DNA of 45,755 bases, taken from JAXHUM01 sp034189325 (GTDB lineage Bacteria; Desulfobacterota; DSM-4660; Desulfatiglandales; Desulfatiglandaceae). The position numbers and the translations under genes were made by a program. Position 1 is the stretch's first letter. The number at the start of each line of letters is the position of its first letter. The notes beneath the pieces were generated by a model that had not been told where the DNA came from, did not search any database, and saw nothing but the letters and a program-made list of their open reading frames with translations. Shown piece after piece: positions 9,135-16,881 of this stretch. The DNA lies in contig JAXHUM010000061.1 of the NCBI GenBank assembly GCA_034189325.1, positions 1-45,755 of the forward strand, in the 5' to 3' direction.

Positions 9135-10871
9135 TCAAAGACTCTGGTTCCGGAGCCTGGCGAGACTCTCCCTGGCAAATTCTATAGAAGGATCAAGGGC
9201 GAGTGCGGCCTCATAGTATTCCATCGCCTCCTTGTTTTTTCCCATCTCACGATAATTGGACCCGATATTGGCATAGTCTATCGCAGAGGCAGGATCAAGC
9301 TCGAGGACTTTTTTGAAACTGCCGATAGCCTCTTCGTGCTCTCCCAATTTGAAATGGCAGAACCCCATGAGGTTGGGAATATCGGTCCTCTCCCTATCCA
9401 GGACCTCTCCCTTTTTGAGCACTTCAAGGGCATCCCTGTATTGCGCCATCTCTTTGAGGCAGACCCCGGTATACGAATAGATACTCGGTATGTCCTGATC
9501 AATCGGGTCGAGGTCGAGGGACTTTTGGAAATAACCGAGGGCAGTATGAGGGTCCCCCATAGACAAGAAACAGAATCCAAGGTAGAAGGCGATGTAGTAC
9601 TTGCCGGGCAACCGCGTCTCGATTCTTATGAGTTCGGAGATCGCCTCTTGAGGCTCTCTCTCCTCGGCAATCAGTTTGCAGGAAAACATGCCCACGCTTG
9701 TCCCCTGTGCCCTTTCTCTGAAATGGGCGCCCGGTATGACGGTGTAGAAGGCGGGGATTTCAAGCAAGGGATTCATGGTGTTGACAACAATGACATCCAT
9801 ATCCCTTTTTTCCAACTCGGAGATGCAACGGATCACTTCCGTCTTTATATTATCGTGGGACAGATCGGGGAGATCCGTGATATCAACTTCATTGGCCGGT
9901 CGGGTAATGAAAGGGGCGTCCTCGATCCTCTTGATCTTCGGAAGACCGCTGGCCACATAATTGGAGCAGGAATTAAAATCTCCCGCGAGCTGCGCCACTT
10001 CGGTGAGGGCGCGACTCAAGGCCTTTTGAGGATCGGGCGTTGTCCCTGCGGTCCAGACGATCTCACTCTGGTGGGGAAAGGTGGCGGGGTCATAGGCCAT
10101 GACGCCGACTGTCGGGATGCCCATATCGAGGGTGAAATCGGAAATAAAGAGTCTGATCCCGCCGTTCTCATACTTCCCCAGCATCTCCACAACCATTTTA
10201 TCATTTGGGGAATGCGCATTAATGGATGGGACCTGTACACGATTCCGACTGATAAGAGAGGATACGTGTCTTTCCACGATCTCGCAAATACCTTGGCTGA
10301 TCGCCTCCTCAACACAGTTGCCCGCTGATGGGCCGTTAAACTCATTGATGGCATAGAACCAATTGAAGGGAATAAGAACCTCTTGATCTCTCGTCATATT
10401 ATAAGCCGCGGTCCACTTCAGGGGGAGATCCTCAAATATCTTTTGAGTGACAGGAAGGTCTTCTGAACTATCATGAACAGAACGGGCAATCTGATCAAAG
10501 GAGATGGCCTTGTCCTTGATGTTTGCCAGTTTATCAACGACGAAGTTTTCCGGGTCTTTACAAAAGCTGAAGAAACTGTACCTCTCCGCCAATTCCATTA
10601 CAGCGCTTGCTTCGGCCTGGGATGGTGTGGCTCCCTTTCCCATCTGCTTCTTTGTCCCAATAATCTCTTCCGCCTCATGTCCACACATACTGAAATAGAC
10701 AGGGATATCAAGCCTACCGTTATCTATCCTTCTTGTGTGATCAAGGAGTCGAATCCCAAGATCTTCGGTCTTTTCTTTGAACCTTCTAACGGTCTCTTCA
10801 GGAAGAAGTATTTTATCCTGATCCAGGGTAAAACGCTTCCATGCGTCCTTAAGCACGACTTCGGTTTTCAC
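9135..10871 (-). CDS. YcaO-domain protein with C-terminal TPR repeats
   Basis: This is a 578-residue protein. Residues 60-400 form a YcaO domain with the ATP/Mg-binding glutamates in ATPSQAEASAVMELAERYS and CVEEAISQGICEIVERH, and the AGTTPDPQKALSRALTEVAQ stretch. YcaO enzymes use ATP to activate backbone amides, for example for azoline, thioamide or amidine formation. Residues 425-575 hold about four TPR units (for example ALGYFQKSLDLDP, AIGSFKKVLELDP, AMEYYEAALALDP) for protein binding. E. coli YcaO also ends in TPRs, so this resembles the orphan type rather than a RiPP maturase. No precursor peptide, dehydrogenase or TfuA gene is nearby. The start is GTG with AAAGGAGAG just upstream, and a TATAAA-type sequence about 40 bases before it may be a promoter. 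It is separate from the ruv operon. Confidence 0.88.
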   Translation of the reverse strand: MKTEVVLKDAWKRFTLDQDKILLPEETVRRFKEKTEDLGIRLLDHTRRIDNGRLDIPVYFSMCGHEAEEIIGTKKQMGKGATPSQAEASAVMELAERYSFFSFCKDPENFVVDKLANIKDKAISFDQIARSVHDSSEDLPVTQKIFEDLPLKWTAAYNMTRDQEVLIPFNWFYAINEFNGPSAGNCVEEAISQGICEIVERHVSSLISRNRVQVPSINAHSPNDKMVVEMLGKYENGGIRLFISDFTLDMGIPTVGVMAYDPATFPHQSEIVWTAGTTPDPQKALSRALTEVAQLAGDFNSCSNYVASGLPKIKRIEDAPFITRPANEVDITDLPDLSHDNIKTEVIRCISELEKRDMDVIVVNTMNPLLEIPAFYTVIPGAHFRERAQGTSVGMFSCKLIAEEREPQEAISELIRIETRLPGKYYIAFYLGFCFLSMGDPHTALGYFQKSLDLDPIDQDIPSIYSYTGVCLKEMAQYRDALEVLKKGEVLDRERTDIPNLMGFCHFKLGEHEEAIGSFKKVLELDPASAIDYANIGSNYREMGKNKEAMEYYEAALALDPSIEFARESLARLRNQSL

Positions 10872-10987
10872 AATATCTCTCCTTTACGGTATCGAGTCTT
10901 TTTATATAACGCAGACCTTTTTCAAATCCACACCAGGAGATTCGTTCCATTCGATCGCATCAGGGGGACAAAGGGCGAGGGTAACGT

Positions 10988-12025
10988 TCAGGTCGAGGTG
11001 AACATCCGCTCCTGGACCGGATCGCCTTCCCCTCTCACCTTGAATCCCAGATGTAGATAGGCCCTACGGGTCGCAACCCTCCCCTGTGGCGTCCTCTTAA
11101 TATACCCGCGTTGAATCAGGAAGGGCTCATAAACATCCTCAAGGGTATCCTTTTCTTCACTGACAGCCGCTGAAAGGCTGTTCAACCCTATAGGTCCACC
11201 ATCGAATTTCTCAATAATGGTCAGAATGATATGTCGGTCCATCTTGTCCAGGCCCTTGTCGTCGACCTCCAACATGTCCAGGGCCTGGCTTGCCAACTCC
11301 CCGCTGATGACTCCATCTGCCTTGACTTCGGCAAAATCCCGGACTCTTCGCAAGAGTCTGTTGGCCACTCTCGGAGTCCCTCGGGACCGCTTGGCAATCT
11401 CCAGGGCGCCATCCGTGGTCACGGATATCTTGAGGAGCTTCGAGGATCGTTCGATGATCTTGTGTAAATCCTCTGTTTGATAAAAATCCACCCTCAGGAT
11501 AACTCCGAAACGATCTCTCAAAGGCGGCGTCAAGAGTCCGACTCTTGTTGTGGCGCCCACCAATGTGAAGGGGGGAAGAGGTATCTTCATGGTCCTGGCA
11601 GAGGGCCCCTCCCCGATGATGATGTCCAGTTCATAGTCTTCCATGGCCGGGTAGAGGATTTCTTCGACCACATGGTTGAGGCGATGAATTTCATCAATAA
11701 ACAGGACATCCCTCGGTTCAAGGCTGGTCAATATGGCAGCGAGATCCCCTGATTTTTCGATAACCGGGCCTGAGGTGGCCTTAATATTCACTTCCATTTC
11801 GTTTGCGACGATATGGGCCAGAGAGGTCTTGCCCAGCCCAGGGCTTCCATGAAACAGGACATGATCGAGTGCCTCAGAACGCCCCCTGGCAGCCTTGATG
11901 AAGACTTCGAGATTCTTCTTCATCTCTTTCTGGCCGACATATTCCGCGAGCAACTTGGGTCTTAGACTGATCTCGGCAGGGATTTCATCGGCCTGCAATA
12001 AGGGGTCAATAATTCTTTCTTTCAT
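10988..12025 (-). CDS. ruvB: Holliday junction branch migration ATPase RuvB
   Basis: This 345-residue protein matches RuvB along its length. It has the N-terminal SLRPKLLAEYVGQ segment, Walker A GSPGLGKTS at residues 60-68, Walker B VLFIDEIHRL, sensor 1 LVGATTRVGLLTPPLRDRFG with the arginine finger region, and the C-terminal winged-helix GGPIGLNSLSAAV with IQRGYIKRTPQGR. RuvB hexamers drive branch migration of Holliday junctions together with RuvA. It is the last gene of a minus-strand run yebC-ruvC-ruvA-ruvB, 20 bases after ruvA. Confidence 0.97.
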   Translation of the reverse strand: MKERIIDPLLQADEIPAEISLRPKLLAEYVGQKEMKKNLEVFIKAARGRSEALDHVLFHGSPGLGKTSLAHIVANEMEVNIKATSGPVIEKSGDLAAILTSLEPRDVLFIDEIHRLNHVVEEILYPAMEDYELDIIIGEGPSARTMKIPLPPFTLVGATTRVGLLTPPLRDRFGVILRVDFYQTEDLHKIIERSSKLLKISVTTDGALEIAKRSRGTPRVANRLLRRVRDFAEVKADGVISGELASQALDMLEVDDKGLDKMDRHIILTIIEKFDGGPIGLNSLSAAVSEEKDTLEDVYEPFLIQRGYIKRTPQGRVATRRAYLHLGFKVRGEGDPVQERMFTST

Positions 12026-12045
12026 ATGACATTCTCACTCCCCTG

Positions 12046-12648
12046 CTAAGCCAGTTTCTTCAAAGACTCTCTGATCAACATCTCCAGGCTGAGAGGTCTT
12101 TCAACAGATCGCACCTTATCAATAGCCCCTTTGGCGGATTTGGCGGAATACCCCAGGTTGAGAAGGGCTGAGAGAGCGTCCTCGATAAGATCTTTTTCTT
12201 CCATATCAGGGACATCCGGAGGAGACACCTCATGCCGTTCAGAGACCTGACAGGCACGGTCTTTCAATTCCAGGGCGATTCTTTCGGCCGTCTTCTTACC
12301 GATGCCGGGAATCGATTGGAGAGCCACGGCGTCCCCGGACGCGATGGCCCCAAGCAATTCCTCCGGACCGATGCCCGAGAGGATATTGATCGAGAGCTTC
12401 GGCCCGATGCCGGAGACGGATATCAACATCAAAAAGAGATCCTTTTCAAGTCTTGTCTGAAAACCGAAGAGGAATAAGGCGTCTTCCCTGACATGGGTGT
12501 GAATATAGAGGTTCGCGTTCTCACCTATTTCCGGGAGGGCATAAAAGGTTGACAGGGGAACAAACACCTCATAGCCGATTCCACCGGTGTTGATGATAAT
12601 GGATTGCGTTGATTTTGCGAAAAGTTGTCCGCTCAGGTAGGCTATCAT
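12046..12648 (-). CDS. ruvA: Holliday junction branch migration complex subunit RuvA
   Basis: The 200-residue protein begins MIAYLSGQLFAKSTQSIIINTGGIGYEV, the typical RuvA OB-fold domain I (split here as MIAYLSGQL and GGIGYEV). It continues with the two helix-hairpin-helix motifs VSGIGPKLSINILSGI and IPGIGKKTAERIALEL around residues 70-135. The C-terminal domain III (DALSALLNLGYSAKSAKGAI) is the part that contacts RuvB. RuvA tetramers bind four-way junctions and load RuvB. The start codon overlaps the ruvC stop (ATGA), showing translational coupling. Confidence 0.97.
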   Translation of the reverse strand: MIAYLSGQLFAKSTQSIIINTGGIGYEVFVPLSTFYALPEIGENANLYIHTHVREDALFLFGFQTRLEKDLFLMLISVSGIGPKLSINILSGIGPEELLGAIASGDAVALQSIPGIGKKTAERIALELKDRACQVSERHEVSPPDVPDMEEKDLIEDALSALLNLGYSAKSAKGAIDKVRSVERPLSLEMLIRESLKKLA

Positions 12649-13139
12649 TTTTCGCTAGGTTGACTCCCCTCAAACCTCGACCAGTTGAGATGGCAGATAG
12701 CGGTCGCCAAGGCGTCGGAGGTATCGAGACCTAGATTGGATTGGAGGTTTAAGATAGCACGGACCATGGAACGAACCTGCTCCTTGTTTGCCCTGCCGTA
12801 TCCTACGATCGACTTCTTGATCTCAAGGGGTGTGTATTCAAAAATAGGGACTTTGCACTGAACAGCGGCAATCAACGCGGCACCCCTTGCGTGGCCGAGT
12901 TTCAACGAACTCTGAAAATTCTTTGCGTAGAACACATCTTCTATCGCCATTTCACCCGGCTGATAAAGAGACATGATGTCTACCATGGACTCAAAGATGT
13001 GGTGAATCCTTTCGTAGAAAGGGGCCTTGGCAGGAGGACTTATTTTCCCGCAATGGACACAGACCATCCGGCTTCTGCTCTTCTCAACAAGGCCATAGCC
13101 GGTGACTCTGGAGCCGGGATCCACACCCACCACCAACAT
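12645..13139 (-). CDS. ruvC: Crossover junction endodeoxyribonuclease RuvC
   Basis: The 164-residue RNase H-fold resolvase has the acidic catalytic residues in the expected places: Asp7 in GVDPGS, Glu in MAIEDVFYAKN, and the Asp pair of GLDTSDALATAICH near the C-terminus. RuvC dimers cut Holliday junctions symmetrically on the RuvAB complex. The start overlaps the yebC stop as TGATG, and its stop overlaps ruvA as ATGA, so yebC, ruvC and ruvA are tightly coupled. Confidence 0.97.
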   Translation of the reverse strand: MLVVGVDPGSRVTGYGLVEKSRSRMVCVHCGKISPPAKAPFYERIHHIFESMVDIMSLYQPGEMAIEDVFYAKNFQSSLKLGHARGAALIAAVQCKVPIFEYTPLEIKKSIVGYGRANKEQVRSMVRAILNLQSNLGLDTSDALATAICHLNWSRFEGSQPSEK

Positions 13140-13885
13140 CAGCCCTGGGCCTCCATGAAATCATCGGAGATATCAAAGTTGGCATAAACATTGTTCACGT
13201 CATCATTATCTTCAAGGGCCTCTATGAGATTCAGCATTTGTTCGGCCTTTTTGCCCTCTATCTTCACGGTATTTTTTGGGATCATGCTGATCTCGGCCAC
13301 ACTGTAAGGGAAGTCCGTATCCTCAATCGCCTTTTTGACCGTCTCGAAATCGGAGGGATCTGTAATCACTTCAAAAACACTACTATCCTCCCTGACATCT
13401 TCGGCCCCTGCCTCAAGAGCCGTATCGAGCAACTTCTCTTCATCAACCCCTTTCTTTTCAACGACAATCAGGCCCTTCTTCTCAAACATCCAGGCGACGC
13501 AACCCGGTTCTCCGAGATTGCCCCCGCCACGCTCGAAAATGTGCTTGATTTCGGCAACCGCCCGATTTTTGTTGTCCGTCAGACAGTCCACGAGCACGGC
13601 CACACCGCCTGGACCGTATCCTTCGTAATTGGTCTCTTCGTACGATGTTCCCTCCAGTTCGCCAGTGCCTTTCTTGACGGCCCGTTCAATGTTGTCCTTG
13701 GGCATATTCTCCGCCTTTGCCGCAGCAATGGCGGTTCTCAGCCGAGGATTTCCATCGGGGTCACCCCCTCCCATTCGTGCCGCGATCGTGATCTCTTTTA
13801 TAAGCTTGCTGAAGATCTTACCGCGCTTGGCATCCAACGCCCCCTTCTTATGCTTAATCGAACTCCATTTTGAGTGTCCGGACAT
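13139..13885 (-). CDS. yebC: YebC/PmpR family regulatory or translation factor
   Basis: This 248-residue protein has the unmistakable family start MSGHSKWSSIKHKKG, followed by GNPRLRTAIAAAKAENMPKDNIERAVKKG (shown in part: NMPKDNIERAVKKG), the GYGPGGVAVLVDCLTDN strand and the acidic C-terminal EALEDNDDVNNVYANFD. Members have been described as DNA-binding regulators and, more recently, as factors relieving ribosome stalling; the sequence cannot separate these roles. GGAGG lies seven bases before the ATG. Its position directly before ruvC is a common bacterial arrangement. Confidence 0.95.
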   Translation of the reverse strand: MSGHSKWSSIKHKKGALDAKRGKIFSKLIKEITIAARMGGGDPDGNPRLRTAIAAAKAENMPKDNIERAVKKGTGELEGTSYEETNYEGYGPGGVAVLVDCLTDNKNRAVAEIKHIFERGGGNLGEPGCVAWMFEKKGLIVVEKKGVDEEKLLDTALEAGAEDVREDSSVFEVITDPSDFETVKKAIEDTDFPYSVAEISMIPKNTVKIEGKKAEQMLNLIEALEDNDDVNNVYANFDISDDFMEAQG

Positions 13886-13973
13886 CTCAATCCTCCATAG
13901 AATTCATGTTCGGCGAAATCGGCTTATCCGTAGGCCTATTCAGGGCCTCAAGGAACTCTCCTTGCCGAGAACG

Positions 13974-14564
13974 CTATGCAATCCGGCTGAGCCCTATAAC
14001 ATACACCTCTCGGCTCTTTTTTCGAGTTGCCTGAGGTCTTAAGATCCGTGTCTTTCGAAAAAAAGCTGAGATGTTGGACCTATAGGATCGCAGGTCTTCC
14101 CCTTCGAAGACTTTTGAAATAAAATGTCCCTCCTCCTTAAGGAGGGCGGATGCAATGTCCCAGGCCTTCTCGGCCAGGGCCATGGAACGTGCCGCATCGG
14201 TCGATTTTGAACCGGTGGTCTTAGGGGCCAGATCGCTCATCACAAGGTCCATTGGGCCGATTTCGCGGGCAAGCCAGTCTTTGTCCAGGGTGAGCAAATC
14301 TTTCTGGATGAACCTAAAACTGGGTGAGCTAAGTCGAGCCGGCGGGTCAAGGTCGATCCCCACGACTTCACCCCTGGAACCTGCTTTTTCGATAGCGTAT
14401 TGTGACCAGGAGCCAGGATAACAGCCCAGATCCAAAACCCTATTTCCCCTCACAATAACCTTATATTTCTTTTGTATTTCCTGGAGTTTATAGACCGATC
14501 GGGCGAGCCGCTTCTCTTCTCTGGCCCGGCGGGCAAAATGATCATCCCACCTGTTTCCTTTCAT
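13974..14564 (-). CDS. rlmE: 23S rRNA 2'-O-ribose uridine methyltransferase RlmE (FtsJ/RrmJ)
   Basis: The 196-residue SAM-dependent methyltransferase of the FtsJ family retains the K-D-K-E catalytic tetrad: Lys in RSVYKLQEIQ, Asp in LVMSDLAPKTTG, Lys in HFISKVFEGED and Glu in KSREVYVIG. The SAM loop reads VLDLGCYPGSWSQYA, where Cys-Tyr-Pro-Gly-Ser replaces the commoner Ala-Pro-Gly-Gly. The start at 14564 (MKGNRWDDHF) matches the family N-terminus. An in-frame GTG at 14630 would add 22 residues and is less likely. It probably heads the run into yebC and ruvCAB, 88 bases upstream of yebC. Confidence 0.9.
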   Translation of the reverse strand: MKGNRWDDHFARRAREEKRLARSVYKLQEIQKKYKVIVRGNRVLDLGCYPGSWSQYAIEKAGSRGEVVGIDLDPPARLSSPSFRFIQKDLLTLDKDWLAREIGPMDLVMSDLAPKTTGSKSTDAARSMALAEKAWDIASALLKEEGHFISKVFEGEDLRSYRSNISAFFRKTRILRPQATRKKSREVYVIGLSRIA

Positions 14565-14687
14565 GTTCAATTTTTTATCACAGATCCTATTCCTTTGCAA
14601 AAGGATTTTCTTTCCAACACGCCCGGCCACGGCCTCCGCGACATCTGAGCCATGGGTCGCGATCTATAGAATTTTCACCGTTTTTCC

Positions 14688-14716
14688 TTGACTCCGGATC
14701 TCCTTCTTTTTATGTA
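14688..14716 (+). promoter_or_regulatory. Possible sigma-70 promoter before the solute-binding protein gene
   Basis: TTGACT (14688-14693), a 17-base spacer and TATGTA (14711-14716) lie 50 bases before the chosen ATG at 14766. The -35 hexamer is good and the -10 is weak. The gap 14565-14765 separates divergent genes, so promoters are expected here. Confidence 0.3.
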
Positions 14717-14765
14717 TGGATATCTTTCCTTTAAGGGATCCATAGACCTTGAACCTAGGCGGCCA

Positions 14766-16880
14766 ATGACTGTCAGACGTATCCTTCTTATCGCGCCCTT
14801 GCTCCTGATTCTCATTCTGCTTCAGTCCTACCTGTGGGTTCCCTCCTATGATGAACAGACCAAGGGAAACCCTGACCGCCTCCGCCAGTATATTGCCGCT
14901 TCGATTGGAGATGCCAGCCAGCTCAACCCGATTCTCTCAGCCGATACGGCGAGTAGCCAGATTGAATCCCTGGTGTTTGAGGGGCTCCTTGACAGGGACG
15001 AGAATCTTCGGTTCAGGGGCCGACTTGCCACCTCATGGGAGGTCTCTGAGGAGGCCTCTTTCCATGTGAACGAATCAGCCATGATCCCCGGCATCGGCAG
15101 GCTGGATGCGGAGGATCTTGTCGAACTGATCAGGCAGGCGCAAAGAGGTGAGGGGATTTCAGCCCCAGGACTCGGGCGCTCTTTGGAGAATATCCGCAAG
15201 ATCTCCCTGATGCCCCCTGAGACATTCGAGATCACAAGAACTCAAGAAGAAGCCAAGATCAGGATGCGTGTCCACAGGCCTGCAAGGATCCATCTTTCTT
15301 TGGCACAGGTGGATCCGGCCCTATTTGACAGTCTGAGCCATCTGCTGGGGAGGGATTATTTTTCCTCGTTCGAGGGGACCCGGTACCTTTCATTTGATAC
15401 GGCTGTGGGACAACAGAAAGCCGCCCATTATGCCAAGGAAATCCTGCCCGCGACGGAACACAATCCTATCCTTGTTTTCCGGCTCCGTCCCGGCGTGAGG
15501 TTTCACGACGGACACATTGTGGACGCCTATGATGTAAAATTTACATTTGAGGCGATCATGAATCCGAAAAACCTGTCCCCTCGTGTCTCCGACTACGAGC
15601 CGGTCAAGAGAGTTGATGTTGTTGATCCTCTGACCCTGCGCGTTGTTTACAAGCGGCTCTACTCACCCGCCATCGGGACCTGGACCATGGGGATCCTCCC
15701 TGAACACCTCCTTAACCGAAAGGCCCTGGAAAAAGAGGCGGAGCGCCTGGGAAAAGATGTCGCCACGTTTTCCATGAGGCAGAGCGGATTCAATCGTGCG
15801 CCTGTCGGATGCGGTCCGTTCAAGTTCTCTGAATGGAAGTCGGACCAATACATTGCCCTGGACCGTTTCGATGATTATTGGGAAGGCCCACCCAATTACA
15901 GCCGGTATGTCTTCCGAATCATCCCCGATCTCCTGACTCAGGAGATGGAGTTCTATGCCGGGACCGTCGACCATTACGGCGTGCAACCCCATCAGGTAAA
16001 ACGGCTCAGGGTGGACCCCAGGTTCCAGTCTTTCTCGGGCACTTCTTTCGGTTATACCTATATCGGCTATAACATGCGGAGATGGCCGTTCAATGATCCG
16101 AAGGTCCGCAGGGCCCTCGGCATGGCCATTGATGTGGATAAGATCACAAACTACGTGCTTTACGGCCAGGGAGAACGCATCACCGGGCCCTTTGTCAAGC
16201 AGACCGATTATTATAATCACCGAATCGACCCGATCCCCTACGATCCTCAAGGGGCCTTGAGGTTACTTGCGGAAGCGGGTTTTGTAAAAGATAAGTATGG
16301 ATGGCTCCAGAACAGGGGGAAACGACTCCAGTTCACCCTGATCACAAATAGCGGGAACGATCTCAGGAAGTCGATCCTCTCCGTTTGCCAGGACGCATGG
16401 AGGCAAATCGGCATCGATGTGCGCACCGATCTCCTGGAATGGTCGGTGTTTATCCAGGAACGCGTCGATAAGTCTGATTTCGATGCCCTGATCCTCGGAT
16501 GGGTCATGGGAATTGAACCGGATCTGTATCAGATATGGCATTCGAGCCAGACCAATCCCAATCAACTGAATTTCGTCGGGTTCCAGGATGATGAGGCCGA
16601 TGATCTGATAGTCAAGATCCGCCGGGAGTATGACCGGCGGAAACAGGTCTTGTACTCTCACAGGCTCCATGAAATCATTGCGAGGGAGCAGCCCTATACC
16701 TTCCTGTACGTCGGCAAATGGACGGCGATTCTGGACAGACGGATCGTTATTCAGGAAAGGGACGAGAAGGGACAAATTGTCCATAGAAAGATAACGCCCA
16801 CCAAAACGGGGAACTACACCTTTCATTTCAATAAATGGCTCAAAATGCCTGAAGCGCCTTCCTTTGCCCTGGATGGCTAA
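14766..16880 (+). CDS. Family 5 (peptide/dipeptide type) extracellular solute-binding protein with large insertion
   Basis: This 704-residue protein begins with MTVRRILL and a hydrophobic segment (residues 5-25) without a lipobox Cys, so it is either cleaved or held by an uncleaved anchor. The SBP_bac_5 fold is clear from NPILSADTASSQIESLVFEGL, VFRLRPGVRFHDG, DVKFTFEAIM, YIGYNMRRWPFNDPKVRRAL (split in the source by few residues) and LILGWVMGIEPDLYQIW. In usual members the FHDG strand directly follows the SWEVS strand. Here about 135 residues (97-233) are inserted between them, which accounts for the extra length. ATG 14766 is chosen because the signal segment starts there; a TTG at 14688 is in frame. 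No ABC permease or ATPase gene is adjacent, so the partner transporter is unknown. Confidence 0.85.
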   Translation: MTVRRILLIAPLLLILILLQSYLWVPSYDEQTKGNPDRLRQYIAASIGDASQLNPILSADTASSQIESLVFEGLLDRDENLRFRGRLATSWEVSEEASFHVNESAMIPGIGRLDAEDLVELIRQAQRGEGISAPGLGRSLENIRKISLMPPETFEITRTQEEAKIRMRVHRPARIHLSLAQVDPALFDSLSHLLGRDYFSSFEGTRYLSFDTAVGQQKAAHYAKEILPATEHNPILVFRLRPGVRFHDGHIVDAYDVKFTFEAIMNPKNLSPRVSDYEPVKRVDVVDPLTLRVVYKRLYSPAIGTWTMGILPEHLLNRKALEKEAERLGKDVATFSMRQSGFNRAPVGCGPFKFSEWKSDQYIALDRFDDYWEGPPNYSRYVFRIIPDLLTQEMEFYAGTVDHYGVQPHQVKRLRVDPRFQSFSGTSFGYTYIGYNMRRWPFNDPKVRRALGMAIDVDKITNYVLYGQGERITGPFVKQTDYYNHRIDPIPYDPQGALRLLAEAGFVKDKYGWLQNRGKRLQFTLITNSGNDLRKSILSVCQDAWRQIGIDVRTDLLEWSVFIQERVDKSDFDALILGWVMGIEPDLYQIWHSSQTNPNQLNFVGFQDDEADDLIVKIRREYDRRKQVLYSHRLHEIIAREQPYTFLYVGKWTAILDRRIVIQERDEKGQIVHRKITPTKTGNYTFHFNKWLKMPEAPSFALDG

Positions 16881-16881
16881 C

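Noticed and set aside
9060..10328. 422-codon open frame on the plus strand
   Set aside because: It lies antisense within the clear YcaO-TPR gene and shows no recognisable domain or ribosome binding site; it is a codon-usage shadow.
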